Origin: Stagnihabitans lacustris
GTDB lineage: Bacteria; Pseudomonadota; Alphaproteobacteria; Rhodobacterales; Rhodobacteraceae
Length of the DNA stretch: 64,000 nt
NCBI RefSeq assembly: GCF_025950525.1
Contig: NZ_JAPDGS010000007.1
Coordinates: forward strand, 1-64,000
Reading direction: 5' to 3'
Shown here: one piece after another, positions 27,305 to 35,956 of the stretch
How the letters are laid out: each line of letters begins with the position of its first letter
Position numbering within the stretch: position 1 is the first letter of the stretch
Program-made: the position numbers and the translations under genes
Notes under the pieces: model-generated
The model's input: the letters and a program-made list of their open reading frames with translations, nothing else
Told to the model about the DNA's origin: nothing
Database searches by the model: none

Positions 27305-28048
27305 ATGGCCCATTCCGACACCCCGCCCCCTGACCACCCGCAGCTGCCGGCGCTGCGCAGCGACCTGGATTTGCGCCTGGCCGCCCTGGCCCATGAGCAG
27401 GGCCGTTTGCGCGGGTCCTGGACGGCGCGGCTGCAAGGTATGGTCTCGGGCGATGGCGGCTGGAGCCGCTTGCCCCCCGCTGTCCGCCGCGAGGTCGAAA
27501 CCCGCATCGTCGCCGCCCTGGAGCGCGGCTTTGCCACCCGGGTCCGTGCGCCACGGGGCGCGGTCATGGTCTCGGGCGCGCTGGGGGGCGCCTTTGGCAT
27601 CACCGGTGCGCTGGCGGAACTTCCGGTCAGCCTGGTGCTGTTCTTGCAGGCCATCCGCGAGGAGGCCGAGGCGGCAGGCCTTGACCCCGACCGCGAAGGC
27701 GTGCGCATGGCGGCGGTCGATATCCTGTTGCGCGGCAAGGTCATGGGGGCCGAAGAGGCGCTGGAGGCGTCTTTCCTGAACGCCCGGCTGGGGCTTGCAG
27801 GGCCCATGGTCTCGGGCTGGGCTGCGCGCCTTGTGCCGCGCCTGGCGCCGGTGCTGGGGCAGCGCCTGGCCGCGGGGGCGGTGCCCGTCGTGGGCGCCCT
27901 TGGCGGCGCCTTGGCCAACCGCGCCTGGGCGGCGCATTACCGCGGCCTGGCCCGGGTGCGCTTTGGCCTGATGGCTTTGGCCGAGGTCCATGGGGTCGGC
28001 GCGGTCGTCGAGGGCTGGAAACGCGCGGAGCGGTTGCCGGCGTTGTGA
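27305..28048 (+). CDS. EcsC family protein
   Basis: A 247-residue protein resembling the EcsC family, whose founding member is the third gene of the Bacillus ecs ABC transporter locus and whose function is unknown. The family pattern of Gly-rich hydrophobic helices is seen in VMVSGALGGAFGITGALAELPVSLVLF and in GAVPVVGALGGALANRAW. No ABC transporter genes are adjacent. The preceding 229 bp hold no recognisable element. Confidence 0.72.
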   Translation: MAHSDTPPPDHPQLPALRSDLDLRLAALAHEQGRLRGSWTARLQGMVSGDGGWSRLPPAVRREVETRIVAALERGFATRVRAPRGAVMVSGALGGAFGITGALAELPVSLVLFLQAIREEAEAAGLDPDREGVRMAAVDILLRGKVMGAEEALEASFLNARLGLAGPMVSGWAARLVPRLAPVLGQRLAAGAVPVVGALGGALANRAWAAHYRGLARVRFGLMALAEVHGVGAVVEGWKRAERLPAL

Positions 28049-28061
28049 CCGCGATTTGGGG

Positions 28062-28157
28062 CCGAAGTTGGGGGGACCAGTCCCCCCAAGCCCCCCAGTT
28101 CAGGGGCCTTCACGGCCCCTGAGAACCCCGTGGGATATTTCGGAAAAGATGAAATGG
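28062..28157 (+). repeat. Dispersed terminator-like repeat (copy 5)
   Basis: Hairpins TTGGGGGGACC...GTCCCCCCAA and AGGGGCC...GGCCCCT, then the tail AACCCCGTGGGATATTTCGG AAAAGATGAAAT. It lies 14 bp after the EcsC gene in the same orientation. Confidence 0.65.
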
Positions 28158-28264
28158 GGGCGGCCTTGGTGCGGGGCGGCATATCGGCGCCTTGCCGAGG
28201 GTGAAAACGCACCCACCGCGCGAAAGGGGCTTTGCGGAATCACCGCGTCGTGTTACTTAGCGTA

Positions 28265-28615
28265 ATGGCTAAGTATGACCCCGATCTGAACCTTGTGTTT
28301 CAGGCCCTGTCGGACCCGACGCGGCGCGCCATGCTGGCGGCCCTGGGTCAGGGCGCGGTGCCGGTCAGTGATCTTGCGCGGCCCACGGGGCTGGCTTTGC
28401 CCACGGTCATGCGCCACCTGGGCGTGCTGGAAGAGGCGGGGTTGATTGCCACCCGGAAACAGGGCCGGGTCCGCATCTGCCACATGCGCCCCGAAACCCT
28501 GGGCGCGGCGGTGGATTGGCTGGGCCAGCAGCGGGCGATCTGGGAGGCGCGGGCCGACCGGCTGGAGGATTATGTGATGCGCTTGATGGAGCAAGGGGGC
28601 GGCGATGACGCGTGA
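28265..28615 (+). CDS. ArsR-family transcriptional regulator
   Basis: A 116-residue winged-helix regulator. It has FQALSDPTRRAMLAALGQG at residues 12-30, the helix-turn-helix LARPTGLALPTVMRHLGVLE and a wing with TRKQGRVRIC. No metal-binding cysteine pair is visible, so it is a non-metal ArsR of the type that pairs with AHSA1/SRPBCC genes. Its end overlaps the next gene by 11 nt. Likely an autoregulator of the three-gene operon. Confidence 0.86.
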   Translation: MAKYDPDLNLVFQALSDPTRRAMLAALGQGAVPVSDLARPTGLALPTVMRHLGVLEEAGLIATRKQGRVRICHMRPETLGAAVDWLGQQRAIWEARADRLEDYVMRLMEQGGGDDA

Positions 28616-29072
28616 ACTGGTGGTGGAGCGGGTCTTTGACGCGCCTCTGGATGTGGTCTGGCGCTGCCTGACCGAGGCGCAGCATCTGGCGCGCTGGTGG
28701 GTTCCCGCGCCGGTGCGGATCGAGGCCATGGTGATCGAGGCGCGCCCCGGCGGCAGGTTCGGCTATGTCATGGTCATGGAGGATGGCGCCCAAGTCCCGA
28801 TGGAGATGATGATCCTGCAGGCCGCGGACCACCGCCTGCTGTTCACCGACCTGATGACCGCGGGCTTTCAGCCGGTCGAGGCGCCCTTTTTCGGCTTTGT
28901 CGGCGAACTGGCGGTGACGGCAGTTCCGGGCGGGCTGGGGGGCACGACCTACCGGGCCACGGCGCGCCATGCCCGGGCTGCGGATGCGGCCCGCCATGCC
29001 GAGATGGGATTTCACGACGGCTGGGGCGCGGTGGCCGATCAGCTGGGGATTTATGCGAAAGGACTGCTGTGA
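28605..29072 (+). CDS. SRPBCC (AHSA1) domain protein
   Basis: A 155-residue protein of the AHSA1/START-like superfamily with the N-terminal VERVFDAPLDVVWRCLTEAQHLARWW signature and a C-terminal GFHDGWGAVADQLGIYA. Such proteins form a hydrophobic ligand-binding pocket; the ligand is unknown. It is the second gene of an ArsR-SRPBCC-SRPBCC2 operon and its stop overlaps the following ATG (TGATG). Confidence 0.86.
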   Translation: MTRELVVERVFDAPLDVVWRCLTEAQHLARWWVPAPVRIEAMVIEARPGGRFGYVMVMEDGAQVPMEMMILQAADHRLLFTDLMTAGFQPVEAPFFGFVGELAVTAVPGGLGGTTYRATARHARAADAARHAEMGFHDGWGAVADQLGIYAKGLL

Positions 29073-29959
29073 TGGAACTGGACCCTGCGACCGACCTGGA
29101 ACTGGTGCGCGATCTGCGCGCACCCAAGGCGCTGCTTTGGGCCTGCTGGACCGACCCGCGGCATCTGCCGCATTGGTTTGTGCCAAGGCCTCACAAGGTC
29201 GCCTCTTGCGAGTTGGACCTTCGGGTCGGCGGCGCCTGCAACACGACCTTTGACATCGAAGGCACCCTGATGGAGAACAAGGGCGTCTATCTGGAGGTGA
29301 TCCCGGGCGAAAAGCTTGTCTTTACAGATACTTATCAGGCCGGGTGGAAGCCTGCGCCCGAGCCCTTCATGACCGCCATCGTCTCGTTCGAGGATCTGGG
29401 CGGCGGCATGTCGCGCTATCGGGCCGTGGCGCGCCACCGCAACCCCGAGGCGGCCGAGAGCCACCGCCAGATGGGGTTCTTTGACGGTTGGGGCACGGTG
29501 GCGGGCCAGCTGGAGGGCTTTGCCCAAGAGCTGGAGACGCGGACCATGGTGATCACTCGCCATATCGCGGCGCCGGTGGAAAAGGTGATGCGGTGCTGGA
29601 CCGATCCGGCGATCCTGCCGCGGTGGTTCGGGCCTGCGGGTTATGCGTGCCAGACGAAATCCATCGACCTGCGCGAGGGCGGCGAGTGGACCTTTGACAT
29701 GGTGGGTCACGGCGAGGTCTGGCCCAACCGCCACCGCTATAGCGTGCTGCGGGACGGGCGGATTTCCTTTCTGATGGATGGCGGGGCAGAGCCTTCGATG
29801 GAGGTGACGGTGACACTGGCGCCCGAGGGCGCAGGCACGCGGATCACCCATATGGTGATGTTCCCCGATGCCGCCATGAAGGTTGGCGCCATGGCTTATG
29901 GCGCCTCGGAGAAGGGGATGGAGACCTTGGGGAAGCTGGCTGCCGTCGCAGAGGGCTAA
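29072..29959 (+). CDS. Tandem SRPBCC (AHSA1) two-domain protein
   Basis: A 295-residue protein built of two AHSA1/SRPBCC domains. Domain 1 (about 1-148) runs from LVRDLRAPKALLWACWTDP to GFFDGWGTVAGQLEGF. Domain 2 (about 152-295) starts VITRHIAAPVEKVMRCWTDP and ends at a longer C-terminal helix. Domain 1 closely resembles the product of the gene just upstream. It looks like a fusion after duplication. Probably cytosolic ligand-binding; function unknown. Confidence 0.85.
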   Translation: MELDPATDLELVRDLRAPKALLWACWTDPRHLPHWFVPRPHKVASCELDLRVGGACNTTFDIEGTLMENKGVYLEVIPGEKLVFTDTYQAGWKPAPEPFMTAIVSFEDLGGGMSRYRAVARHRNPEAAESHRQMGFFDGWGTVAGQLEGFAQELETRTMVITRHIAAPVEKVMRCWTDPAILPRWFGPAGYACQTKSIDLREGGEWTFDMVGHGEVWPNRHRYSVLRDGRISFLMDGGAEPSMEVTVTLAPEGAGTRITHMVMFPDAAMKVGAMAYGASEKGMETLGKLAAVAEG

Positions 29960-30057
29960 GGCGGCGCAGCCCGCCTGATGGGGGTGGGCCGGTGAAACTG
30001 GGGGCAGCGACCTCGGGCACGCGGGACTGTCCGTCAGGGATGGCCTCTGTGTCCGCC

Positions 30058-30081
30058 GCGTAGCCCGGGGTATACCCCGGG
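30058..30081. repeat. Second copy of the CCCGGGGTATACCCCGGG palindrome
   Basis: Exact repeat of the 24 bp at 218-241, in the 267-bp gap between the SRPBCC operon and pepN. The rest of the gap (29960-30226) shows only a possible pepN promoter and the AAAGGAG site. Confidence 0.7.
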
Positions 30082-30226
30082 ACTGTGGAACGTCTTGCGA
30101 CCGGGGCAAGGGACGGGATCAAGCGGCGTGGCCAAGACCCGGGATACCGGGCGGCCCTCGCCTTGGTTGCGGGCTCTGGCCAAGGGCGGGATTGGGGGCT
30201 AGTTTTGGCGCAAAGGAGTGCCGCCC

Positions 30227-32776
30227 ATGACAGATGCCGCCGCCACAGCCGCGCCGATCCCGGTTTACCTTAGGGATTACGAGCCCTTTCCCTTTGTGGT
30301 GCGCGGGGTCGAGCTGACCTTCCGTCTGGCGCCCAAGGCCACGCGGGTGATCTCGCGGCTGACCCTGGCGCCGGATCGGGTGGTGCAAGGCGGCGGGGTC
30401 GATCTGCGGCTGGATGGCGAGGGGCTGCGGCTGATCTCGCTTCGGATCAACGGCAACGCGCTGGCGTTGACGCCCGATCCGACGGGGTTGACCATCCCCG
30501 CCACCCTGATCCCGCCGGGGGAATTCGTGCTGGAGACCGAGGTGGAAATCGCGCCGGAGGAGAACCTCTCCTGCGAGGGGCTTTATATGTCGGGCGGCAT
30601 GTATTGCACGCAATGCGAGGCGCAGGGCTTTCGCCACATCACCTTTTACCCCGACCGGCCCGATGTCATGGCGCCGTTCCGCGTGCGGATCGAAAGCGAC
30701 ATGCCGGTGTTGCTGTCGAACGGCAATCCGGGGGCGCAGGGCCTTGGCTGGGCGGAATGGAATGATCCCTGGCCAAAGCCGGCCTATCTGTTCGCCCTGG
30801 TCGCGGGCGACCTGCAGGCGCACAGGAGCGCCTTTACCACGGCCTCGGGGCGCGCGGTCGATCTGGCCGTCTGGGTGCGTCCGGGCGACGAGGGGCGCTG
30901 TGCCTATGCCATGGACAGCCTGATCCGGTCGATGCGCTGGGACGAAGAGGTCTATGGCCGCGAATACGACCTGGATGTCTTTAACATCGTGGCGGTGGAC
31001 GATTTCAACATGGGGGCGATGGAAAACAAGGGGTTGAACATCTTCAACTCCAAGCTGGTGCTGGCCAGCCCGGAAACCGCCACCGACGACGACTATGGGC
31101 GGATCGAGGCGGTCATTGCGCATGAGTATTTCCACAACTGGACCGGCAACCGGATCACCTGCCGCGACTGGTTCCAGCTGTGCCTCAAAGAGGGGCTGAC
31201 GGTCTTTCGCGACCACCAGTTCACCGGCGACATGCGGTCGCACGCCGTCAAGCGGATCGAGGATGTCATGGCCTTGCGCGCCCGTCAGTTCCGCGAGGAT
31301 CAGGGACCCTTGGCCCATCCGGTCCGGCCCGAAAGCTTTATCGAGATCAACAACTTCTACACCTCGACCGTCTATGAAAAGGGCGCCGAGGTCATCGGGA
31401 TGCTGAAGCTTTTGGTGGGGGATGCGGGTTACGCCAAGGCGCTGGACCTGTATTTCACCCGCCATGACGGGGACGCGGCGACGATCGAGGATTGGTTGCA
31501 GGTGTTTCAGGATGCCACGGGCCGCGATCTGACCCAGTTCAAACTGTGGTATTCGCAGGCCGGCACGCCGCGGGTGACGGTGGCCGAGGACTGGGCCGAT
31601 GGCGTCTTTACCCTGACGCTGTCGCAGGAAAACCCGCCGACGCCCGGTCAGCCCGACAAGGCGCCCAAGGTCATTCCGGTCGCGGTCGGGCTGTTGAACC
31701 CCAACGGCGACGAGGTGCGGCCCACGCAGGTGCTGGAACTGACCACGGCGCGGCAAAGCTTCCGCTTTGAGGGGCTGGCCGCGCGGCCCGTGGCCTCGGT
31801 TCTGCGCGGGTTCTCGGCGCCTGTCGTGCTGGAGCGTGCGGTGGCGGCCGAAGAGCGCGCCTTTTTGCTGGCCCATGACACCGACGCCTTCAACCGCTGG
31901 GAGGCGGGGCGGATGCTGGCCCGCGAGGTCCTGGAGGGAAGGGCCGAGGCCGGGCTTTGGGTGCAAGGCATGGTGCGGCTGATGCAGGGCGACCATGATC
32001 CGGCCTTCAAGGCGCTGGCCTTGCGGCTGCCGAGCGATGACGAGATGGCCGCGACCCTGGCCGGGCGGGGCCTGGTGCCTGACCCGGATGTGATCCGCAC
32101 CCGGCGGCGGGCGCTGCATCTGGCCTTGGCCGAGGCGTTGCGCGCCGATCTGCCCGGGCTGGCGGCGCCTTTGAGGGGGCAATTTGCGCCCTCGGCGGCG
32201 CAGGCGGGCTTGCGGGCGCTGCGGCTGGCGGCTTTGGGCCTTTTGGGCCGGTTCGACCTGGGGGCGGTGCAGGCGGCTCATCTGTCGGCCGATAACATGA
32301 CCGAAGAGATCGGCACCCTGGCCATCCTGCTGGAAAACGGCGCGGGGGCGGAGGAGGTCGCGGCATTTGAGGCGAAATGGCAGGGCGACCGGCTGGTGAT
32401 GGACAAGTGGTTCGCGCTGCAGGCGGGGCTTGCCGCGCCCGATCAAACCGCGGCGGTGGTCGAAAGCCTGACCGCGCATCCTTTGTTCGACTGGAAGAAC
32501 CCCAACCGCTTTCGCGCGGTGCTGGGCGCGCTTTCGGGCAATCACGCGGGGTTCCACCATGCCTCGGGCGCGGGCTATCGGCTTTTGGCCGATTGGCTCT
32601 TGCGGCTGGACCCGATGAACCCACAGACCGCGGCGCGGATGTCGACGGCGTTTGAAACCTGGGGGCGCTATGACACCGGGCGCCGCGCGCTGGCCCGGGC
32701 GCAATTGGAGCGGATCGCTGCGACAGCGGGGCTGTCGCGCGATCTTGGGGAAATGGTGGGGCGGATGATGGGGTGA
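30227..32776 (+). CDS. pepN: Aminopeptidase N
   Basis: An 849-residue M1-family zinc aminopeptidase that removes N-terminal residues from peptides in the cytoplasm. The exopeptidase motif GAMEN is at residues 263-267 and the zinc motif HEYFH at 299-303 with the third ligand Glu322 (LKEGLT). Length is close to the E. coli enzyme. A strong AAAGGAG site precedes the ATG at 30227. Confidence 0.95.
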   Translation: MTDAAATAAPIPVYLRDYEPFPFVVRGVELTFRLAPKATRVISRLTLAPDRVVQGGGVDLRLDGEGLRLISLRINGNALALTPDPTGLTIPATLIPPGEFVLETEVEIAPEENLSCEGLYMSGGMYCTQCEAQGFRHITFYPDRPDVMAPFRVRIESDMPVLLSNGNPGAQGLGWAEWNDPWPKPAYLFALVAGDLQAHRSAFTTASGRAVDLAVWVRPGDEGRCAYAMDSLIRSMRWDEEVYGREYDLDVFNIVAVDDFNMGAMENKGLNIFNSKLVLASPETATDDDYGRIEAVIAHEYFHNWTGNRITCRDWFQLCLKEGLTVFRDHQFTGDMRSHAVKRIEDVMALRARQFREDQGPLAHPVRPESFIEINNFYTSTVYEKGAEVIGMLKLLVGDAGYAKALDLYFTRHDGDAATIEDWLQVFQDATGRDLTQFKLWYSQAGTPRVTVAEDWADGVFTLTLSQENPPTPGQPDKAPKVIPVAVGLLNPNGDEVRPTQVLELTTARQSFRFEGLAARPVASVLRGFSAPVVLERAVAAEERAFLLAHDTDAFNRWEAGRMLAREVLEGRAEAGLWVQGMVRLMQGDHDPAFKALALRLPSDDEMAATLAGRGLVPDPDVIRTRRRALHLALAEALRADLPGLAAPLRGQFAPSAAQAGLRALRLAALGLLGRFDLGAVQAAHLSADNMTEEIGTLAILLENGAGAEEVAAFEAKWQGDRLVMDKWFALQAGLAAPDQTAAVVESLTAHPLFDWKNPNRFRAVLGALSGNHAGFHHASGAGYRLLADWLLRLDPMNPQTAARMSTAFETWGRYDTGRRALARAQLERIAATAGLSRDLGEMVGRMMG

Positions 32777-32783
32777 GGTTTGG

Positions 32784-32883
32784 TCAAACGGCTGCGGGCT
32801 GACGCCCTTGCGCCCGACCGGAGTAAGGCCCCCCGCCTAAAGGGCCCGCGGGCCCCTTTGGAAACCCCGCCTTCTTGGAACTT
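32784..32883 (+). repeat. Dispersed terminator-like repeat (copy 6, tail lost)
   Basis: Lead-in GGCTGCGGGCTGACGCCC and the hairpin AAAGGGCCCGCGGGCCCCTTT with GGAAACCCC remain, but the GTATTTGGG...GATGAAA tail is missing. It fills the pepN-rluE gap. Confidence 0.55.
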
Positions 32884-32897
32884 ACAGAAAGAAACTC

Positions 32898-33482
32898 ATG
32901 GCTCGCGTGATCTTGTTCAACAAACCCTATGACGTCTTGACGCAGTTCACCGATGAGGTGGGGCGGCAGACGCTGGCGGATTTCATCCCTGTGCCTTCGG
33001 TCTATCCGGCGGGGCGGCTGGATCGGGACAGCGAGGGGCTGGTTGTCCTGACCGATGATGGCGTGCTTCAGGGGCGGATTTCCTCGCCCGGGGCGAAGTT
33101 CGCCAAGACCTATTTCGTCCAGGTCGAGGGCGAGGTGACAGACGCGGCCCTGGCCCAACTGCGCGAGGGGCTGCTTTTGAAGGACGGGCTGACGCTGCCC
33201 GCCCAGGCCCGCGCGGTCGAGGAACCGAAGTGGCTTTGGCCGCGTGAACCGCCGATCCGGGTGCGCCAGACCGTGCCGGATGGCTGGCTGGAGCTGACCA
33301 TCCGCGAGGGCAAGAACCGCCAGGTGCGTCGCATGGTGGCGGCGGTGGGCCTGCCTTGCCTGCGGCTGATCCGCTGGTCGGTGGGCGATTGGACATTGCA
33401 GGGCCTGGCCCCCGGAAAATGGCGCGACGTGGCCGCCCCCGAAATCGCCCCCCTGGGTGGCAAAGCCTCACGCAAAGGATAA
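32898..33482 (+). CDS. rluE: 23S rRNA pseudouridine synthase (RluE type)
   Basis: A 194-residue RsuA/RluB/E-family synthase lacking an S4 domain, the layout of RluE, which modifies U2457 of 23S rRNA. The catalytic Asp42 sits in [15 protein letters not shown], followed by [10 protein letters not shown] and the C-terminal [19 protein letters not shown] motif. The stop is 5 nt before the next gene's GTG. Confidence 0.88.
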   Translation: MARVILFNKPYDVLTQFTDEVGRQTLADFIPVPSVYPAGRLDRDSEGLVVLTDDGVLQGRISSPGAKFAKTYFVQVEGEVTDAALAQLREGLLLKDGLTLPAQARAVEEPKWLWPREPPIRVRQTVPDGWLELTIREGKNRQVRRMVAAVGLPCLRLIRWSVGDWTLQGLAPGKWRDVAAPEIAPLGGKASRKG

Positions 33483-33487
33483 GGATC

Positions 33488-33916
33488 GTGACGCAAGCCG
33501 CTGACATCATTGTAAAGCTTGGCCTGCAGCCCCATCCCGAGGGCGGCTGGTATCGCCAGACCTGGCTGGGTCCTGACCGTGAGGGTCGCGCCTCGGGCAC
33601 GGCGATCCTGTTCCTTTTGGCGCGGGGCGAGCGCAGCCATTGGCACCGGGTCGATGCCGACGAGATCTGGATCTGGAACGCTGGCGCGCCCCTGACGCTG
33701 CGGCTGGGAGAGCACGCCGCCCGCGCCGTGACGCTGGGTCCGGATGTGCTGGGCGGCCAGGAGGTTCAGGCTCTGGTCCCCGCAGGGCATTGGCAGGCGG
33801 CCGAGAGCCAGGGGGACTGGACGCTGGTGTCCTGCACCGTCTCGCCCGGGTTCCGCTTCGAGGGCTTTGAACTGGCCGCCCCCGATTTCACGCTTCCAGA
33901 AGTCGCGCCGGGCTGA
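33488..33916 (+). CDS. Cupin DUF985 protein
   Basis: A 142-residue cupin of the DUF985 (YML079w-like) family. The N-terminus LQPHPEGGWYRQTW, the metal-site segment SHWHRVDADEIW and the GGQEVQALVPAGHWQAAE region are characteristic. No activity is established for the family. The start is a GTG 5 nt after the rluE stop. Its last 29 bp overlap convergently with the FAD oxidoreductase gene on the other strand. Confidence 0.82.
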   Translation: MTQAADIIVKLGLQPHPEGGWYRQTWLGPDREGRASGTAILFLLARGERSHWHRVDADEIWIWNAGAPLTLRLGEHAARAVTLGPDVLGGQEVQALVPAGHWQAAESQGDWTLVSCTVSPGFRFEGFELAAPDFTLPEVAPG

Positions 33917-34883
33917 AGGGCTCCAGCAAGGGCGCCGTCCCGCCGGTGATCAGCGCGGTCAGGCCCTCGGCCACCACGGGGGCCAGGGTCGCGCCGGAAT
34001 GCATGACGGCCAGCCAAAGGCCCGGCGCCAGCGCCCCCACCGCAGGCAGGCCATCGCCCGGCACGGGGCGGAAGGCCAGGGTCACGCTTTCGGCCTGAAC
34101 CGGATGGGACAAGAGCGCCGAAAGCGCCGCCTCGGCCTCGGCGATACGGCCCGGGATATCGGCGACCGTCTCGGCGGTGTCGGATTGGTGCTGCGCGGCC
34201 AAGGGCGCCAAAAGCCGACCCGTCCGGTCCTGGCGCAGGTCTTGGCCGGGCAGGGCCAGGATATGGCGCAACACCCGCGGCAGGGGGCGCGAGATCAGCA
34301 TCAGCCCCGGCCGCCGCAGCATCGGCAGCCCCACAAGCGGCGCCGCGCCGCAGCCATTGGCCAGGATCACGTGATCTGCGGTGAAATCTCCGACCGCGGT
34401 GGAGACGTGGCCCGGGGCGACGGCCTCGGCCTTGACCCCGCACAGCACCCGCGCCCCCGAGGCCCGCAGCGCCGCAAGCGTCAGGGCCGCCACATCGACC
34501 GCGCCTTCCTGGGGCACCAAAAGCGCGGGCAGGTCGGGGGCCAGGGGCTCGCGCTGGCGGACCTGGGCGGCGGTCAGGGGGATGGCGTCATAACCCTCGG
34601 GCAGGGCGGCGGGGTCGTCGAACCACAGGCAGCCGGGCCAGTCCCAAAGATGCGTCCCAAGCCGCCGGGAAAGCCGGTGATGCGCCGCGATCCCCTCGGC
34701 CCGCAGGGCGAAATGGGCTTGCGTCAGGGAATAACTGGCATTGATCCAGCCAAAGGAGGCGCCAGAGGCCCCCGAGGCTGGGGCGGCCTGGTCGATCACG
34801 GTGACGCAGACCCCGGCCCGCGACAGGGCAAGGGCGAGGCAAGCTCCGGTCACGCCGGCGCCAAGGATAAGGGCGGTTGTCAT
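33888..34883 (-). CDS. FAD-dependent oxidoreductase (DAO family)
   Basis: A 331-residue flavoprotein with the N-terminal dinucleotide fold LILGAGVTGACLALALSRAG (residues 5-24) and the VDVAALTLAAL segment of the D-amino acid oxidase/glycine oxidase family. The C-terminal GDGLPAVGALAPGLWLA closes the FAD site. It probably oxidises an amine or amino acid; the substrate is unknown. It is convergent with the cupin gene and divergent from the desaturase gene. Confidence 0.82.
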   Translation of the reverse strand: MTTALILGAGVTGACLALALSRAGVCVTVIDQAAPASGASGASFGWINASYSLTQAHFALRAEGIAAHHRLSRRLGTHLWDWPGCLWFDDPAALPEGYDAIPLTAAQVRQREPLAPDLPALLVPQEGAVDVAALTLAALRASGARVLCGVKAEAVAPGHVSTAVGDFTADHVILANGCGAAPLVGLPMLRRPGLMLISRPLPRVLRHILALPGQDLRQDRTGRLLAPLAAQHQSDTAETVADIPGRIAEAEAALSALLSHPVQAESVTLAFRPVPGDGLPAVGALAPGLWLAVMHSGATLAPVVAEGLTALITGGTAPLLEPFSPARLLEA

Positions 34884-35029
34884 CGGCGCAGGAAATCCGG
34901 GCGCGGCGGGAAAGGCAAGGGGGGTGGGAAGGCCACAGGGTGCCGAAGGCGGGCGTGGGGGGGCGGCGCGGGCTTGGCATGTCGCAAAGGGGCAAGACGC
35001 GGGCGCGCCGGGGTGGTTTTCTGGCGGAC

Positions 35030-35896
35030 ATGAGCCAAACCCCTGATCACCGCCTTGTCGTCTCCCGGCTTGACCCGGCCTTGCGCGCCGATCTGTCCCG
35101 GGTCAGCAACGGCCCGGGCCTGCGCCATCTGGCGCTGTATCTGGCGGCGATGGCCGTGGCGGCGGGCCTGGCCGCGGTGTCGCCCCTGGGGCTGGTGCCG
35201 CTGGGCCTGTTGCTGACCTTCCTTTTCACGCTGGAGCATGAATGTACCCATCGCACGCCCTTCAGGGGGGCGCTGAATGACGGGGTGGGGCGGGTCTGCG
35301 GCCTGGTGCTGGTCCTGCCCTTCGAGTGGTTCCGCTGGTTTCACATGGCCCATCACCGCCACACCAATCAGCCGGGCGATCCCGAGCTTGCCAGCCCCAA
35401 GCCCCGAACGCGGGGCCAATGGGCGCTGCATGTCTCGGGCCTGCCCTACTGGTGGGCCGCCATCCGGCTGCTGGGACGGCTCGCCTTGGGGGGCGGGGAT
35501 GCCTTCCTGCCCGCCTCCGCCCGCCCGCGTGCCGTGACCGAGGCGCGCGGCATGCTGGCGATCTATGCCCTGGGCTTCGCCCTGGCGCCGGGGCTGGTCC
35601 TGTGGTTCTGGGTCCTGCCCATGGTCCTGACCCAACCCTTCCTGCGGCTGTATCTGCTGGCCGAACATGGCGACTGCCCCCAGGTGGCCGATATGCTGGA
35701 GAACACCCGGACCACGCTGACAAACCGCCTGGTGCGCTTTCTGGCCTGGAACATGCCCTATCACATCGAACATCACAGCCTGCCGCAGGTCCCGTTTCAC
35801 CAGTTGCCCCGGCTGCATCAGGCCATGCGGGCCGATCTGAAGACCACCGCCGCGGGCTATGTGGCCTTTGCCCGCGACCAGTTGCGCAGGCTGTAA
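35030..35896 (+). CDS. Fatty acid desaturase family membrane protein
   Basis: A 288-residue diiron membrane enzyme with the three histidine boxes HECTH (residues 70-74), HMAHHRH (105-111) and HIEHH (245-249), separated by hydrophobic segments. It belongs to the desaturase/hydroxylase superfamily; acyl-lipid or carotenoid substrates are possible. The ATG at 35030 gives a family-like N-terminus; the frame is open upstream. Confidence 0.85.
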   Translation: MSQTPDHRLVVSRLDPALRADLSRVSNGPGLRHLALYLAAMAVAAGLAAVSPLGLVPLGLLLTFLFTLEHECTHRTPFRGALNDGVGRVCGLVLVLPFEWFRWFHMAHHRHTNQPGDPELASPKPRTRGQWALHVSGLPYWWAAIRLLGRLALGGGDAFLPASARPRAVTEARGMLAIYALGFALAPGLVLWFWVLPMVLTQPFLRLYLLAEHGDCPQVADMLENTRTTLTNRLVRFLAWNMPYHIEHHSLPQVPFHQLPRLHQAMRADLKTTAAGYVAFARDQLRRL

Positions 35897-35956
35897 CCCC
35901 GCCGGATCACAAAACGGAATTTGCAGCAGAAGGCCGCGCAGGATAGACCGCGCCTC

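Noticed and set aside
30119-32704. 861-codon open frame antisense to pepN
   Set aside because: Composition (Arg, Gln, His, Pro rich) is typical of antisense frames in GC-rich DNA; pepN has all its motifs on the other strand.
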